Source: Prado023 sp963774745 (GTDB taxonomy: Bacteria; Actinomycetota; Actinomycetes; S36-B12; CAIYMF01). From it: a stretch of DNA of 64,000 nucleotides. Of the stretch, positions 8,787 to 15,666 are shown piece after piece. The DNA lies in assembly GCA_963774745.1 (NCBI GenBank), contig CAVZGE010000010.1, forward strand, positions 62,001 to 126,000, read 5' to 3'. A program made the position numbers and the translations under genes. The notes below the pieces were generated by a model. That model was not told the origin of the DNA and searched no databases. It worked only from the letters and a program-made list of their open reading frames with translations. Numbering within the stretch: position 1 is the first letter of the stretch; every line of letters starts with the position of its first letter.

Positions 8787-9239
8787 TCAGTCGTCCTCGG
8801 ACGCATCCCCGGAGCTGTCGTCGCCGGCATCCTCGCGGTCCTCGCCCTCTGCCTCGTCCGCATCGTCGTCCGACTCGTCGTCCGAATCGTCCTCGGCCTC
8901 GTCGTCGGCGTCATCGCGCTCGGTGGTCGCCCTCGGCTGGGGCTTCGGGGCGGAGGTCCGTGCGGGCGCGGGGTTGGCGGTCCGGGGTTGACTCACCTGG
9001 ACGGCCTCCTCCTGGATCAGCACCTCGTCCTCGACGGTGACCGTCGGCGTCGGTTCCACGATGGTGCGGACCTCGGTCCGGTACAGGGTCGGCTGGGGCC
9101 CGGGCACCTGAGTGATCGTCTCAACGGTGGCGGTGGGGTCCAGCTCAGGCAGTGGCTTGCTCAGGACGGTCTGGTAGACCGTCGCGCCCAGCAGGGCGCT
9201 GCCGAGCAGGGCGGCCATCCATCCGATCACGGTGCGCAT
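8787..9239 (-). CDS. Small membrane-anchored protein with long acidic C-terminal tail, unknown function
   Basis: A 150-residue protein starting MRTVIGWMAALLG, whose hydrophobic segment (about residues 5-22) is an uncleaved anchor or signal peptide. A short domain rich in Thr/Val/Glu follows, then a Pro/Ala hinge and an almost purely Asp/Glu/Ser tail of about 50 residues. I choose the ATG at 9239 because GAGGGGG lies 8 nt upstream; longer forms start in unlikely coding sequence. It is divergent from the redox operon across a shared inverted repeat. The acidic tail could bind cations or basic partners, but that is only an inference. Confidence 0.6.
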   Translation of the reverse strand: MRTVIGWMAALLGSALLGATVYQTVLSKPLPELDPTATVETITQVPGPQPTLYRTEVRTIVEPTPTVTVEDEVLIQEEAVQVSQPRTANPAPARTSAPKPQPRATTERDDADDEAEDDSDDESDDDADEAEGEDREDAGDDSSGDASEDD

Positions 9240-9310
9240 CCGAATCCCCCTCATGGGTCGTTGGCTGGACCACATTCTGCATGCCGGCGGGTCCGCCCGG
9301 GGGAATCCCG

Positions 9311-9353
9311 GTGTCAAGGCTGCGCTCCCCCCGGCTTGACGCAGCCTTGACAC
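9311..9353. promoter_or_regulatory. Candidate operator/promoter: perfect 14-bp inverted repeat in a divergent gap
   Basis: gtgtcaaggctgcg at 9311-9324 is the exact reverse complement of 9340-9353, separated by 15 bp. It lies between the start codons at 9239 (-) and 9398 (+). Each arm contains TTGACA, a consensus -35 hexamer, pointing outwards toward each gene, and a further TTGACG sits at 9336-9341. This placement suits a regulator-binding site or paired -35 elements controlling both genes; the OmpR-type regulator encoded 3.5 kb downstream is an obvious candidate. No good -10 boxes are visible. Confidence 0.5.
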
Positions 9354-9397
9354 ATGCGGCCCTGATGGCTTGCCGGAGCGCAGCCGACCATGGAGAC

Positions 9398-9835
9398 ATG
9401 AGTCGACAGCAGTCAGTCCGGCGCGGTGTGGCCGTCGTCAGCAGTGGGGCGCTCGTGGTCGGGGCGGGAGCGGCGGTCGGGGTCCTGGCCGCGGACATGT
9501 CCGATGAGTGGTCGCAGCAGGCGGCGCTGGAGGCCGCGGCACAGGTGGTCGTGGACCCGGTCGCGGATGTGACGGTCCCCCGACCCGTGGTGGTCACGCG
9601 GATCGAGGAGCATCACGTCACCCCCGAGCCCGTCGTGGTCCACCGCAAGGTCTACGTCCGCGTCCCGGCCGGGCAGGGCAGCACGACTCGCGCCCAGGCC
9701 CCCCAGCCAAGGGCGGCCACGCGCCAGCCCGCCCGTCCAGCGCCGGCATCCAAGCCGTCCCGGACGGTTGTCGCGCCGGCCCCCGCCCCCGCGGCCGCAC
9801 CGAGCGCCCCCAAGGCGAAGTCGAAGACCTCGTGA
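9398..9835 (+). CDS. Small exported/membrane-anchored protein, first gene of redox operon, unknown
   Basis: A 145-residue protein with Arg-rich start MSRQQSVRRG, a hydrophobic segment (about residues 11-31), a Glu/Gln helix, a Val-rich stretch with VTRIEEHHVTPEPVVVHRK (three histidines), and an Ala/Pro/Lys-rich disordered tail. ATG 9398 is preceded by GGAG. Its stop codon overlaps the GTG of apbE, so translation is probably coupled. I see no FMN-binding domain or ApbE target motif, so it is not an obvious flavinylation substrate. The anchor and His-rich strand would fit a periplasm-facing accessory subunit. It has the same anchor/short-domain/tail plan as the divergent protein. Confidence 0.6.
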   Translation: MSRQQSVRRGVAVVSSGALVVGAGAAVGVLAADMSDEWSQQAALEAAAQVVVDPVADVTVPRPVVVTRIEEHHVTPEPVVVHRKVYVRVPAGQGSTTRAQAPQPRAATRQPARPAPASKPSRTVVAPAPAPAAAPSAPKAKSKTS

Positions 9836-10758
9836 GCACCGTCGAGATCATGCAGCGGCGCTGGCGGACGACGCTGGCCGTGACCCTCGACGGATCGGCG
9901 GACCCCGCCAGCGTCCGCCGGGCCGAGCAGATCCTCCTGACCGAGGTCGACCGGCTCGAGCGGGCGGCCAGCAGGTTCCGCGCGGACTCGGAGATCTCAG
10001 CTGTCAACCGGGCCGCCGGCCAGTGGGTCCGTGCCAGCGCACTGCTCGTCGAGCTGGTTGAGGTCGCCCTGGCGGCCGCCGACTCCACGGACGGCCTGGT
10101 CGACCCGTGCCTCGGACGGCAGGTCGACGCCGCCGGGTACCGCACCTGGGCCGCGGGCGAGGTTGCGGTCCTCGATCCGCCGATCCCGGTGCCCGTCGCA
10201 GCCGGTGGGTGGCGCGAGGTCGAGGTGGCCGCTGGTCGGGTGCGCATCCCCACGGGGGTTGCCCTCGACCTCGGGGCGACGGCCAAGGCATGGCTCGCCG
10301 ACGAGGTTGCCGAGCGGGTCGCCGACGAGATCGGACTCGACGTGGTGGCCACGATGGGCGGCGACCTTCGGGTGATCGCCGCCGCCCCGGGCTGGGTCGT
10401 CAGCGCCGATCATGAGGTGCCCGGGATGCCCGAGCGGACGATCGCCATCACCGACGGCGGCCTGGCGACCAGCGGCCAGGGCAGGCGTCGGTGGGTGACC
10501 ACGTCCGGTCCGGCGCACCACCTCATCGACCCCCGGACCGGCCGCAGCGCCGACACCGGGTGGTGGGCGGTGTCCGCACTGGCCGCCAGCGCGACGACGG
10601 CGAACGTGGCGGCAACCGCAGGGATGCTGCTCGACGGGGGGGCGCCGGACTGGTTCGCGCAGCGCGGCCTGCACGGACTGTTCACCCGGTGGTCGGGCTC
10701 GGGTCGGGCAACCGCCCAGACCGTGGGCCAGTGGGCCGGAATCGGGGCAGCGGCATGA
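9832..10758 (+). CDS. apbE: ApbE-family FAD:protein FMN transferase
   Basis: ApbE enzymes transfer FMN from FAD to a Ser/Thr of a target protein in a Mg-dependent reaction. Visible motifs: SRFRADSEISAVN near residue 45, VALDLGATAKAWLADEVA (the DLGGxAKGY-like helix), a Gly-rich strand GGDLRV, GLATSGQGRRRW, and HHLIDPRTGR, the HxxDPRTG signature. Near the C-terminus the usual Mg-binding Asp position reads Asn (ATTANVAATA), as I recall for an actinobacterial subgroup. There is no signal peptide or lipobox, so it should act in the cytoplasm, unlike many ApbEs. GTG 9832 overlaps the preceding stop, and the stop overlaps the next ATG. A second start (ATG 9850) is possible. Confidence 0.85.
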   Translation: MSTVEIMQRRWRTTLAVTLDGSADPASVRRAEQILLTEVDRLERAASRFRADSEISAVNRAAGQWVRASALLVELVEVALAAADSTDGLVDPCLGRQVDAAGYRTWAAGEVAVLDPPIPVPVAAGGWREVEVAAGRVRIPTGVALDLGATAKAWLADEVAERVADEIGLDVVATMGGDLRVIAAAPGWVVSADHEVPGMPERTIAITDGGLATSGQGRRRWVTTSGPAHHLIDPRTGRSADTGWWAVSALAASATTANVAATAGMLLDGGAPDWFAQRGLHGLFTRWSGSGRATAQTVGQWAGIGAAA

Positions 10759-11315
10759 TCGACATCCCGTGGACGTGGTTCGTCATGCGTTCCAGTGGCC
10801 TGGTGGCCGTCGGCCTGCTGACCGCATCGGTCCTGCTCGGGTTGGTCGGCCCCCGGTTGCGGCCGACCGCGCGCCTCACGAGCATCAGCGTGCACCGGGC
10901 GGCCTCCGTCGCCGGGACGCTGCTCATCGTCGCCCACATCATCCTGGCGGTCCTGGACCGGTGGATCGTCCTGGACTGGCCCGCTGCGCTGCTGCCGGGT
11001 GCGGCTGGCTGGGAGCGCTGGGGGGTCGCCCTCGGAGCGCTCAGCGTGGACCTCCTGATCGTGGTCCTGGTCACGACCGCCACCCGGCTGCGCACCCCGG
11101 GGTTGTGGCGCAGGGCGCACCTGCTGGCCTACCCCGTGTGGGCGCTGGCCGTGGGGCACGGCCTGCTCGTCGGCACCGACGGTGCGGTCATGCAGGCGCT
11201 GGCGATGGGCAGTGTGGCCGTCGTCCTGCTCGGGCTGGCGATCCGGGTCCTGGTGCGTCCCAGGACCGCACCCGCCGTGCCGTCCGGGCTCATCGGGGCG
11301 GGGGTCGGGCGATGA
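10755..11315 (+). CDS. Ferric-reductase-like transmembrane protein (heme-b type)
   Basis: A 186-residue integral membrane protein with about five transmembrane helices and no soluble domain. Paired histidines sit in helices (ISVHRAA, IVAHIIL, RRAHLL, AVGHGLLV), the pattern of bis-His heme ligation in the ferric reductase/MsrQ-like fold. It would carry electrons across the membrane between the cytoplasmic NuoF-like and ferredoxin proteins and an acceptor outside. ATG 10755 overlaps the apbE stop (ATGA) and its own stop overlaps the next start, so the operon is translationally coupled. Confidence 0.75.
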   Translation: MIDIPWTWFVMRSSGLVAVGLLTASVLLGLVGPRLRPTARLTSISVHRAASVAGTLLIVAHIILAVLDRWIVLDWPAALLPGAAGWERWGVALGALSVDLLIVVLVTTATRLRTPGLWRRAHLLAYPVWALAVGHGLLVGTDGAVMQALAMGSVAVVLLGLAIRVLVRPRTAPAVPSGLIGAGVGR

Positions 11316-12580
11316 GCGCGGCCCTGGCCGGCCAGCCCCTGGGCAGCGACACCGCACGGGAAGCTGCCCCGGGTTGGCACCCGGCCCCCGGCCTGCCGGG
11401 CCTGGCCCTTCCGGGTCGGCTCCCCGGCCGGCTCCCCAGGGAGCTGCTCGCCCCGGGGACCCTGCTGCTGGCCGGGGTCGAGCCCGGCCGGCCCGTTGCC
11501 TGGCCTGAGCACCTGCGCTCCTGGGGGACCGCCCCCACGCTGGCCATCGAGGACCTCGTGGCCCGGGTGAGCGCCCACGAGGTCGTCGGGGCCGGCGGAG
11601 CGGCCTTCCCGAGCGATCGCAAGCTCTCCTCGCTGGCCGGGTCGCGGGTCTCGCACGTGATCGTCAACGGTGCCGAGGGGGAGACGGCCAGCGGCAAGGA
11701 CGGCGTGCTGCTGGGCCACGTCCCGCACCTGGTGCTCGACGGTGCCGTCACGGCCGCCCGAGCGCTGGGGGCCCCCCGGATCATCGTGCGGATCAGCGCC
11801 GATCGCCCGGACCTCGCGCTCTCGTTGGGGCGCGCCCTCGCCGAGCGGCACGTGGGCCCGGCGATCGAGCTGTCCGTCGGTCCCGCGTCGTTCGTCGCCG
11901 GCGAGGCGACCGCGGTGATCCGGGCGGTCACCGGTGGCCCGGCGCTGCCGGCCGAGCTCGGCCGGCCGCCCGTCATCCGCGGTGGCGTGGGGCGCCGGCG
12001 CTCGCACGTCCTGCTCAGCAACGCGGAGACGTTCGCCCGGATGGCGGTGGCGTCCCGCGACGTGCCTGGCTGGTCGGCCCTGGTCAGCGCGTCCGGAGCC
12101 GTCCGGGACCCGGGTGTCCTCGAGCTCCCGGCCACCAGCACGATGGCGGACCTCAGTGCTGCGGCAGGCGGGCTCGTGGGCAGCCCTGGCGTGCTCATCA
12201 CCGGTGGCTGGCACGGGCGCTGGGTCCCGTGGGACAGGCTCACCGCCGGCACCGAGCTCACCCGGGAGGCGCTCGCCCAGCTCGGCGGGCGTTGGGGGGC
12301 CGGTGCGTTCGTCTGGGTCCCCGATGACGTGCCGGCGTGGGATGCGCTGGCCGGGATCGCCCGGGAGCTGGCCGAGGGCACGGCCGGCCAGTGCGGACCC
12401 TGCTGGCGAGGGCTGCCGGCGGTCGCGGACGTCATCGCCGCAGCCGCCCAGGGGACTGCGGACCCAGCCGGGATCGAGGGCCTCCTGGCACAGGTGGACG
12501 GACGCGGGATCTGCGCCCACCCGTCGGCCGCGGTCGCAGCCGTGCGCAGTGCACTGGACCTGATCGGAGGGCCCCGATGA
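11312..12580 (+). CDS. NuoF-like (complex I 51-kDa/RnfC-type) oxidoreductase with an altered iron-sulfur motif
   Basis: A 422-residue cytoplasmic protein with the NuoF order: an N-terminal FMN/NADH-binding region containing VGAGGAAFPSDRK and VNGAEGETASGKD, a SLBB-like middle part, and a C-terminal Fe-S helical domain. Canonical NuoF binds 4Fe-4S through CxxCxxC plus a distant Cys. Here C361, C364 and C401 are present, but the first ligand position (residue 358) is Ala. The cluster is therefore 3Fe-4S, uses another ligand, or is absent. NADH or another flavin donor would feed electrons to the neighbouring ferredoxin and membrane protein. Start and stop overlap the neighbours by ATGA. Confidence 0.8.
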   Translation: MSAALAGQPLGSDTAREAAPGWHPAPGLPGLALPGRLPGRLPRELLAPGTLLLAGVEPGRPVAWPEHLRSWGTAPTLAIEDLVARVSAHEVVGAGGAAFPSDRKLSSLAGSRVSHVIVNGAEGETASGKDGVLLGHVPHLVLDGAVTAARALGAPRIIVRISADRPDLALSLGRALAERHVGPAIELSVGPASFVAGEATAVIRAVTGGPALPAELGRPPVIRGGVGRRRSHVLLSNAETFARMAVASRDVPGWSALVSASGAVRDPGVLELPATSTMADLSAAAGGLVGSPGVLITGGWHGRWVPWDRLTAGTELTREALAQLGGRWGAGAFVWVPDDVPAWDALAGIARELAEGTAGQCGPCWRGLPAVADVIAAAAQGTADPAGIEGLLAQVDGRGICAHPSAAVAAVRSALDLIGGPR

Positions 12581-12831
12581 CCACGACATCCCCGCCCGGC
12601 CGGACGCGCTCGGGCGGGCACGTCCTGACCGTCGACTGGGAGCGCTGTGCCGGCCACGGCGTGTGCGCCGCCGCGATCGGTGAGCGCATCGACCTGGACA
12701 GCTGGGGCTACCCGATCGGGGTGAGCACGCAGGGGGTGCCCGTCCCCGACTCGCTGGTCCGCGCAGCCAGGCTCGCTGTGGCCACGTGCCCCGCGGCTGC
12801 CCTGCGACTGCAGCGCCGGGCCAGGCCCTAG
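12577..12831 (+). CDS. Single-cluster ferredoxin
   Basis: An 84-residue low-potential ferredoxin with C24-x5-C30 (CAGHGVC) and C70 followed by Pro (ATCPAAA). This is the three-cysteine arrangement of actinobacterial 3Fe-4S (or hybrid-ligand 4Fe-4S) ferredoxins. It is translationally coupled to the NuoF-like gene by an ATGA overlap, so it probably exchanges electrons with it. The N-terminal 15 residues are flexible. Its TAG stop codon doubles as the start of the next gene's -10 box. Confidence 0.88.
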   Translation: MTTTSPPGRTRSGGHVLTVDWERCAGHGVCAAAIGERIDLDSWGYPIGVSTQGVPVPDSLVRAARLAVATCPAAALRLQRRARP

Positions 12832-12834
12832 GCT
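12829..12834 (+). promoter_or_regulatory. -10 box TAGGCT for the two-component operon, overlapping the ferredoxin stop codon
   Basis: TAGGCT at 12829-12834 ends 6 nt before GTG 12841 and shares its TAG with the ferredoxin stop. The regulator can therefore be transcribed independently as a leaderless mRNA in addition to read-through from the redox operon. Confidence 0.45.
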
Positions 12835-12840
12835 CCCACC

Positions 12841-13542
12841 GTGGCCCACGTTCTGCTGATCGAGGACGACGCGGGGATCCGCACGGCCGTCGTGCGCGCC
12901 CTGCACAGCCGGGGCCACGCCGTGGACTCCGCGGGAACGGGGCTCGATGGGCTGCAGTCGCTGCTCACCGGATCCCCGGACGCGGTCGTGCTCGACCTCG
13001 GCCTGCCCGATGTCGACGGTGAGCGCCTGCTCGGGATGATCCGCTCGGTCAGCCAGGTGCCGGTCATCGTGGCCACGGCCCGTGACGACGAGGGCTTGAT
13101 CGTCCGCCTGCTCGATGCGGGTGCCGATGACTACGTGATCAAGCCCTACGAGCCGGCGCACCTGGAGGCGCGGATCCGAGCGGTCCTGCGCCGCGTCTCC
13201 GCGGGTAGCGAGCAGGTGACCGAGCCGCCCCTGCGGGTCGGTGGCCTGAAGGTCGACCGCTCGCGGCGCACGGCGGAGGTGGATGGCCGCCCGGTGGAGC
13301 TCACCAAGCTGGAGTTCGACCTCCTGGCCTACCTCGCGGAGAACCCCAGTCGCGTGGTCAGCCGAAGTGAGCTCCTGCGCGAGGTCTGGCAGCGCACGGA
13401 CGCGGCGCGGACCGTCGACGTCCACCTGTCCTGGTTGCGCCGCAAGCTGGGGGACACCCCCGCCCGGCCCCGGTTCATCCACGTCAACCGGGGGGTGGGC
13501 GTGATGCTCGAGGACCGGGCCGGCGCCGGACCCACGGACTGA
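12841..13542 (+). CDS. OmpR/PhoB-family response regulator
   Basis: Receiver domain (residues 1-118) with the acidic pair E8-D9-D10, phospho-acceptor Asp52 (LDLGLPDVDG), Thr79 (VATARDD) and Lys101 (VIKPYEP), then a winged-helix DNA-binding domain (about 130-228) with LTKLEFDLLAYLAENPSRVVSR and the recognition helix RTVDVHLSWLRRKLG. It partners with the histidine kinase whose ATG overlaps its stop. The position immediately after the redox operon suggests it regulates that operon; the perfect inverted repeat at 9311-9353 is the best visible target site. Confidence 0.92.
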   Translation: MAHVLLIEDDAGIRTAVVRALHSRGHAVDSAGTGLDGLQSLLTGSPDAVVLDLGLPDVDGERLLGMIRSVSQVPVIVATARDDEGLIVRLLDAGADDYVIKPYEPAHLEARIRAVLRRVSAGSEQVTEPPLRVGGLKVDRSRRTAEVDGRPVELTKLEFDLLAYLAENPSRVVSRSELLREVWQRTDAARTVDVHLSWLRRKLGDTPARPRFIHVNRGVGVMLEDRAGAGPTD

Positions 13543-14825
13543 TGTACCGGCGCCTGGTCACGTTCGCCCTGCTCGTGGTGACCGTGGCGGCCACCGTCCT
13601 GGTCATCCCGCTGGCGCTGTCCGCCCGCGACCTGGTCCGGGGCGGCAATCTGTCGGCGCTGGCCGATGAGGCGCGGTCCCTGGCCGATTCCTGGGAGTCG
13701 GCCGCGGCCACGGGGGCCGCAGAGGACTCGGGCGATGCCCCGGTCATCAAGCTCCCGGGGGACCCCGGCGAGGTGGTGCTGGTCTACCCCGACGGCACGG
13801 TGGTGGGCGGCCCGGTACCGGCGGCAGCCGCCGGCGTGGTGGCCTCGGCGCGGGGCGGCGCTGCGGCATCGCTGGACACCGGGAGCAGCGGGTATGCCGC
13901 CGCCCCGGCGGTCTTCGACGAGCGGACCGGGGTGGTGCTCGCGGTGGCCACCCCCGAGCAGATGCACGAGGGCCTCGAACCCCGGTTGATCGCACTGGCC
14001 GGGTTGTGCGCCCTGCTGCTGGTCGGGGCGGGACTGGCGGCCTGGCAGCTGGCCCGTCGCACGGCGGCGCCCATCAAGGAACTGGCCGGCACCGCCGACG
14101 CCATGGCCGCCGGGGACCTCTCGGCGAGGGCCCAGTCCTCGCGCATCCCGGAGGTCGACGACGTCGGGGTGGCCCTGAACCGCCTGGCCAACCGGGTGCA
14201 GGAGCTGCTCGACGAGGAGCGGGCGGCGGCCGCGGAGCTGGCACACCAGCTGCGCACGCCGCTGACGGTCCTGGCCGCGGATGTCGATGCGGTCGCCGAC
14301 CCGGTCGTGCGCCAGCGACTCAACGACGACGTCCTGACCCTGCAGCGGACCACCGACGAGATCATCACCAGCGCGCGCCGCACCAGTCGTGAGGGCCTGC
14401 ACGCCTCCTGCGACGCCGCCGCCGTGGTCGCCGACCGCGCCGCCTTCTGGGCGGTCCTGGCCGAGTACCAGGGGCGCGACATGCAGGTCGAGGGCACCGG
14501 CGACGGCCCGCTGGTGGTGCGGCTGACCGAGTACGACCTCGCCACGGCCGTCGACATCCTGCTGCAGAACGTCTTCGTGCACACCGATGAGGGCGTTGCG
14601 CTGCGGCTGGCCGTCCGGGCTGATCCGGCAGGCTTCGTCGACGTGATCGTGGAGGACGCCGGCCCCGGCTTCGACACCCCGGGCGTACCCGGGGAACGCC
14701 CCGGCTCCACGAGCCTCGGGCTGGCCATCGCGCAGCGGCTGGCCGATGCATCCGGCGGACGGCTCGAGCGCGGCTCCGGACGGCTCGGTGGGGCCCGTGC
14801 GGTGCTCGTCCTTGGCCCCGGCTGA
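13542..14825 (+). CDS. Sensor histidine kinase
   Basis: Membrane sensor kinase: TM1 about residues 5-27, an extracytoplasmic loop of about 120 residues with repeated Ala/Gly-rich stretches and no recognised sensor fold, TM2 149-170, HAMP (171-225), and a dimerisation/phosphoacceptor helix with His235 in ELAHQLRTPL. The ATPase domain has N-box DILLQNVFVHT, G1 VEDAGPGF and G2 STSLGLAIAQRLA. The 427 residues are ordinary. Its ATG overlaps the response-regulator stop. The signal is unknown; the neighbouring electron-transfer operon makes a redox or respiratory cue a reasonable guess. Confidence 0.9.
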   Translation: MYRRLVTFALLVVTVAATVLVIPLALSARDLVRGGNLSALADEARSLADSWESAAATGAAEDSGDAPVIKLPGDPGEVVLVYPDGTVVGGPVPAAAAGVVASARGGAAASLDTGSSGYAAAPAVFDERTGVVLAVATPEQMHEGLEPRLIALAGLCALLLVGAGLAAWQLARRTAAPIKELAGTADAMAAGDLSARAQSSRIPEVDDVGVALNRLANRVQELLDEERAAAAELAHQLRTPLTVLAADVDAVADPVVRQRLNDDVLTLQRTTDEIITSARRTSREGLHASCDAAAVVADRAAFWAVLAEYQGRDMQVEGTGDGPLVVRLTEYDLATAVDILLQNVFVHTDEGVALRLAVRADPAGFVDVIVEDAGPGFDTPGVPGERPGSTSLGLAIAQRLADASGGRLERGSGRLGGARAVLVLGPG

Positions 14826-14876
14826 CCGCCCGCCGGGGTCCCGTCCGCTGCCCGGCGAACGGGTGGGCAGCGGACC

Positions 14877-14882
14877 TAGGCT
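14877..14882 (+). promoter_or_regulatory. -10 box TAGGCT (leaderless plsC-like gene)
   Basis: TAGGCT ends 6 nt before ATG 14889; no Shine-Dalgarno is present. Confidence 0.4.
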
Positions 14883-14888
14883 GTCGGG

Positions 14889-15587
14889 ATGGCTGACCTC
14901 GTCTACCCGCCCGTCCTGCTCGTCGGCTACGGCGCCTTCGCCGCCCTGGGGCTCAAGGTGCGGGTCCACGGGGGCGAGCACCTGCCGCGCACGGGCGGTG
15001 CGGTGCTGGCCAGCAGCCACGTGAGCTACCTGGACTTCATCTTCGCCGGCTACGCGGCCCGGCCCGCGGACCGGTTGGTCCGGTTCATGGCCAAGGACTC
15101 GGTGTTCCGCCACCGCGTGGCCGGACCCATCATGCGCAGCATGAAGCACATCCCGGTCGACCGGAGCGCGGGTGCCGCCAGCTACTCCCACGCCGTGGAG
15201 TCGCTGCGGGCCGGTGAGGTTGTCGGGGTGTTCCCGGAGGCGACGATGAGCCGCTCGTTCGAGCCGAAGGCGTTCAAGACCGGCGCGGTGCGGATGGCCG
15301 ACGAGGCGGGGGTCCCGCTGGTGCCGATGGCGCTCTGGGGCACGCAGCGGCTGTGGTGCTACGACAGTCGATCGAGCATGAAGCAGTACGGGATCCCGGT
15401 GGAGATCCACGTGGGCGAGCCGGTGGACGCCTCCGGTGACCCGGAGCAGGCCACCGCCCGGTTGCGGGAGTCGATCATCGAGCTGGTCGGCAGGGCGCAG
15501 GCGAGCTACCCCCAGGACGGGACCGGGCAGTGGTGGCACCCGGCGCGCCTGGGCGGCACGGCCCCCGAGCCGGGCGGCGACGACTGA
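14889..15587 (+). CDS. 1-acyl-sn-glycerol-3-phosphate acyltransferase (PlsC-like)
   Basis: LPLAT-family acyltransferase for phospholipid synthesis at the inner membrane face. The catalytic HX4D motif is H44-VSYL-D49, the phosphate-binding block is VGVFPEATMS around residue 118, and VPLVPMALWG is the fourth conserved block. The N-terminus MADLVYPPVLLVGYGAF is a single hydrophobic segment. The 232 residues match actinobacterial PlsC paralogues. It converges with an acyl-CoA ligase gene, a metabolically related neighbour. Confidence 0.88.
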   Translation: MADLVYPPVLLVGYGAFAALGLKVRVHGGEHLPRTGGAVLASSHVSYLDFIFAGYAARPADRLVRFMAKDSVFRHRVAGPIMRSMKHIPVDRSAGAASYSHAVESLRAGEVVGVFPEATMSRSFEPKAFKTGAVRMADEAGVPLVPMALWGTQRLWCYDSRSSMKQYGIPVEIHVGEPVDASGDPEQATARLRESIIELVGRAQASYPQDGTGQWWHPARLGGTAPEPGGDD

Positions 15588-15666
15588 TCCACGGCGCGGA
15601 CCGGGACGGTGCGGACCGGGAACGCCGCGGACCGACCTCCCGAGCGCCAGTACGACCGGGCGCGGC

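Noticed and set aside
9832..10758. Loss of ApbE activity because Asp is replaced by Asn in the C-terminal metal-binding helix
   Set aside because: I recall the same Asn in a subgroup of actinobacterial ApbE proteins and all other motifs are intact, so it is noted as a subfamily trait rather than inactivation.
11290..13482. 730-codon open frame antisense to the NuoF-like gene, ferredoxin and response regulator
   Set aside because: It crosses three well-supported sense genes and has the composition of an antisense artefact.
15588..15666. Repeated gcggaccggga units between the acyltransferase and acyl-CoA ligase genes as a regulatory element
   Set aside because: Only two or three imperfect copies in a short convergent gap; this is within what a high-GC sequence gives by chance.
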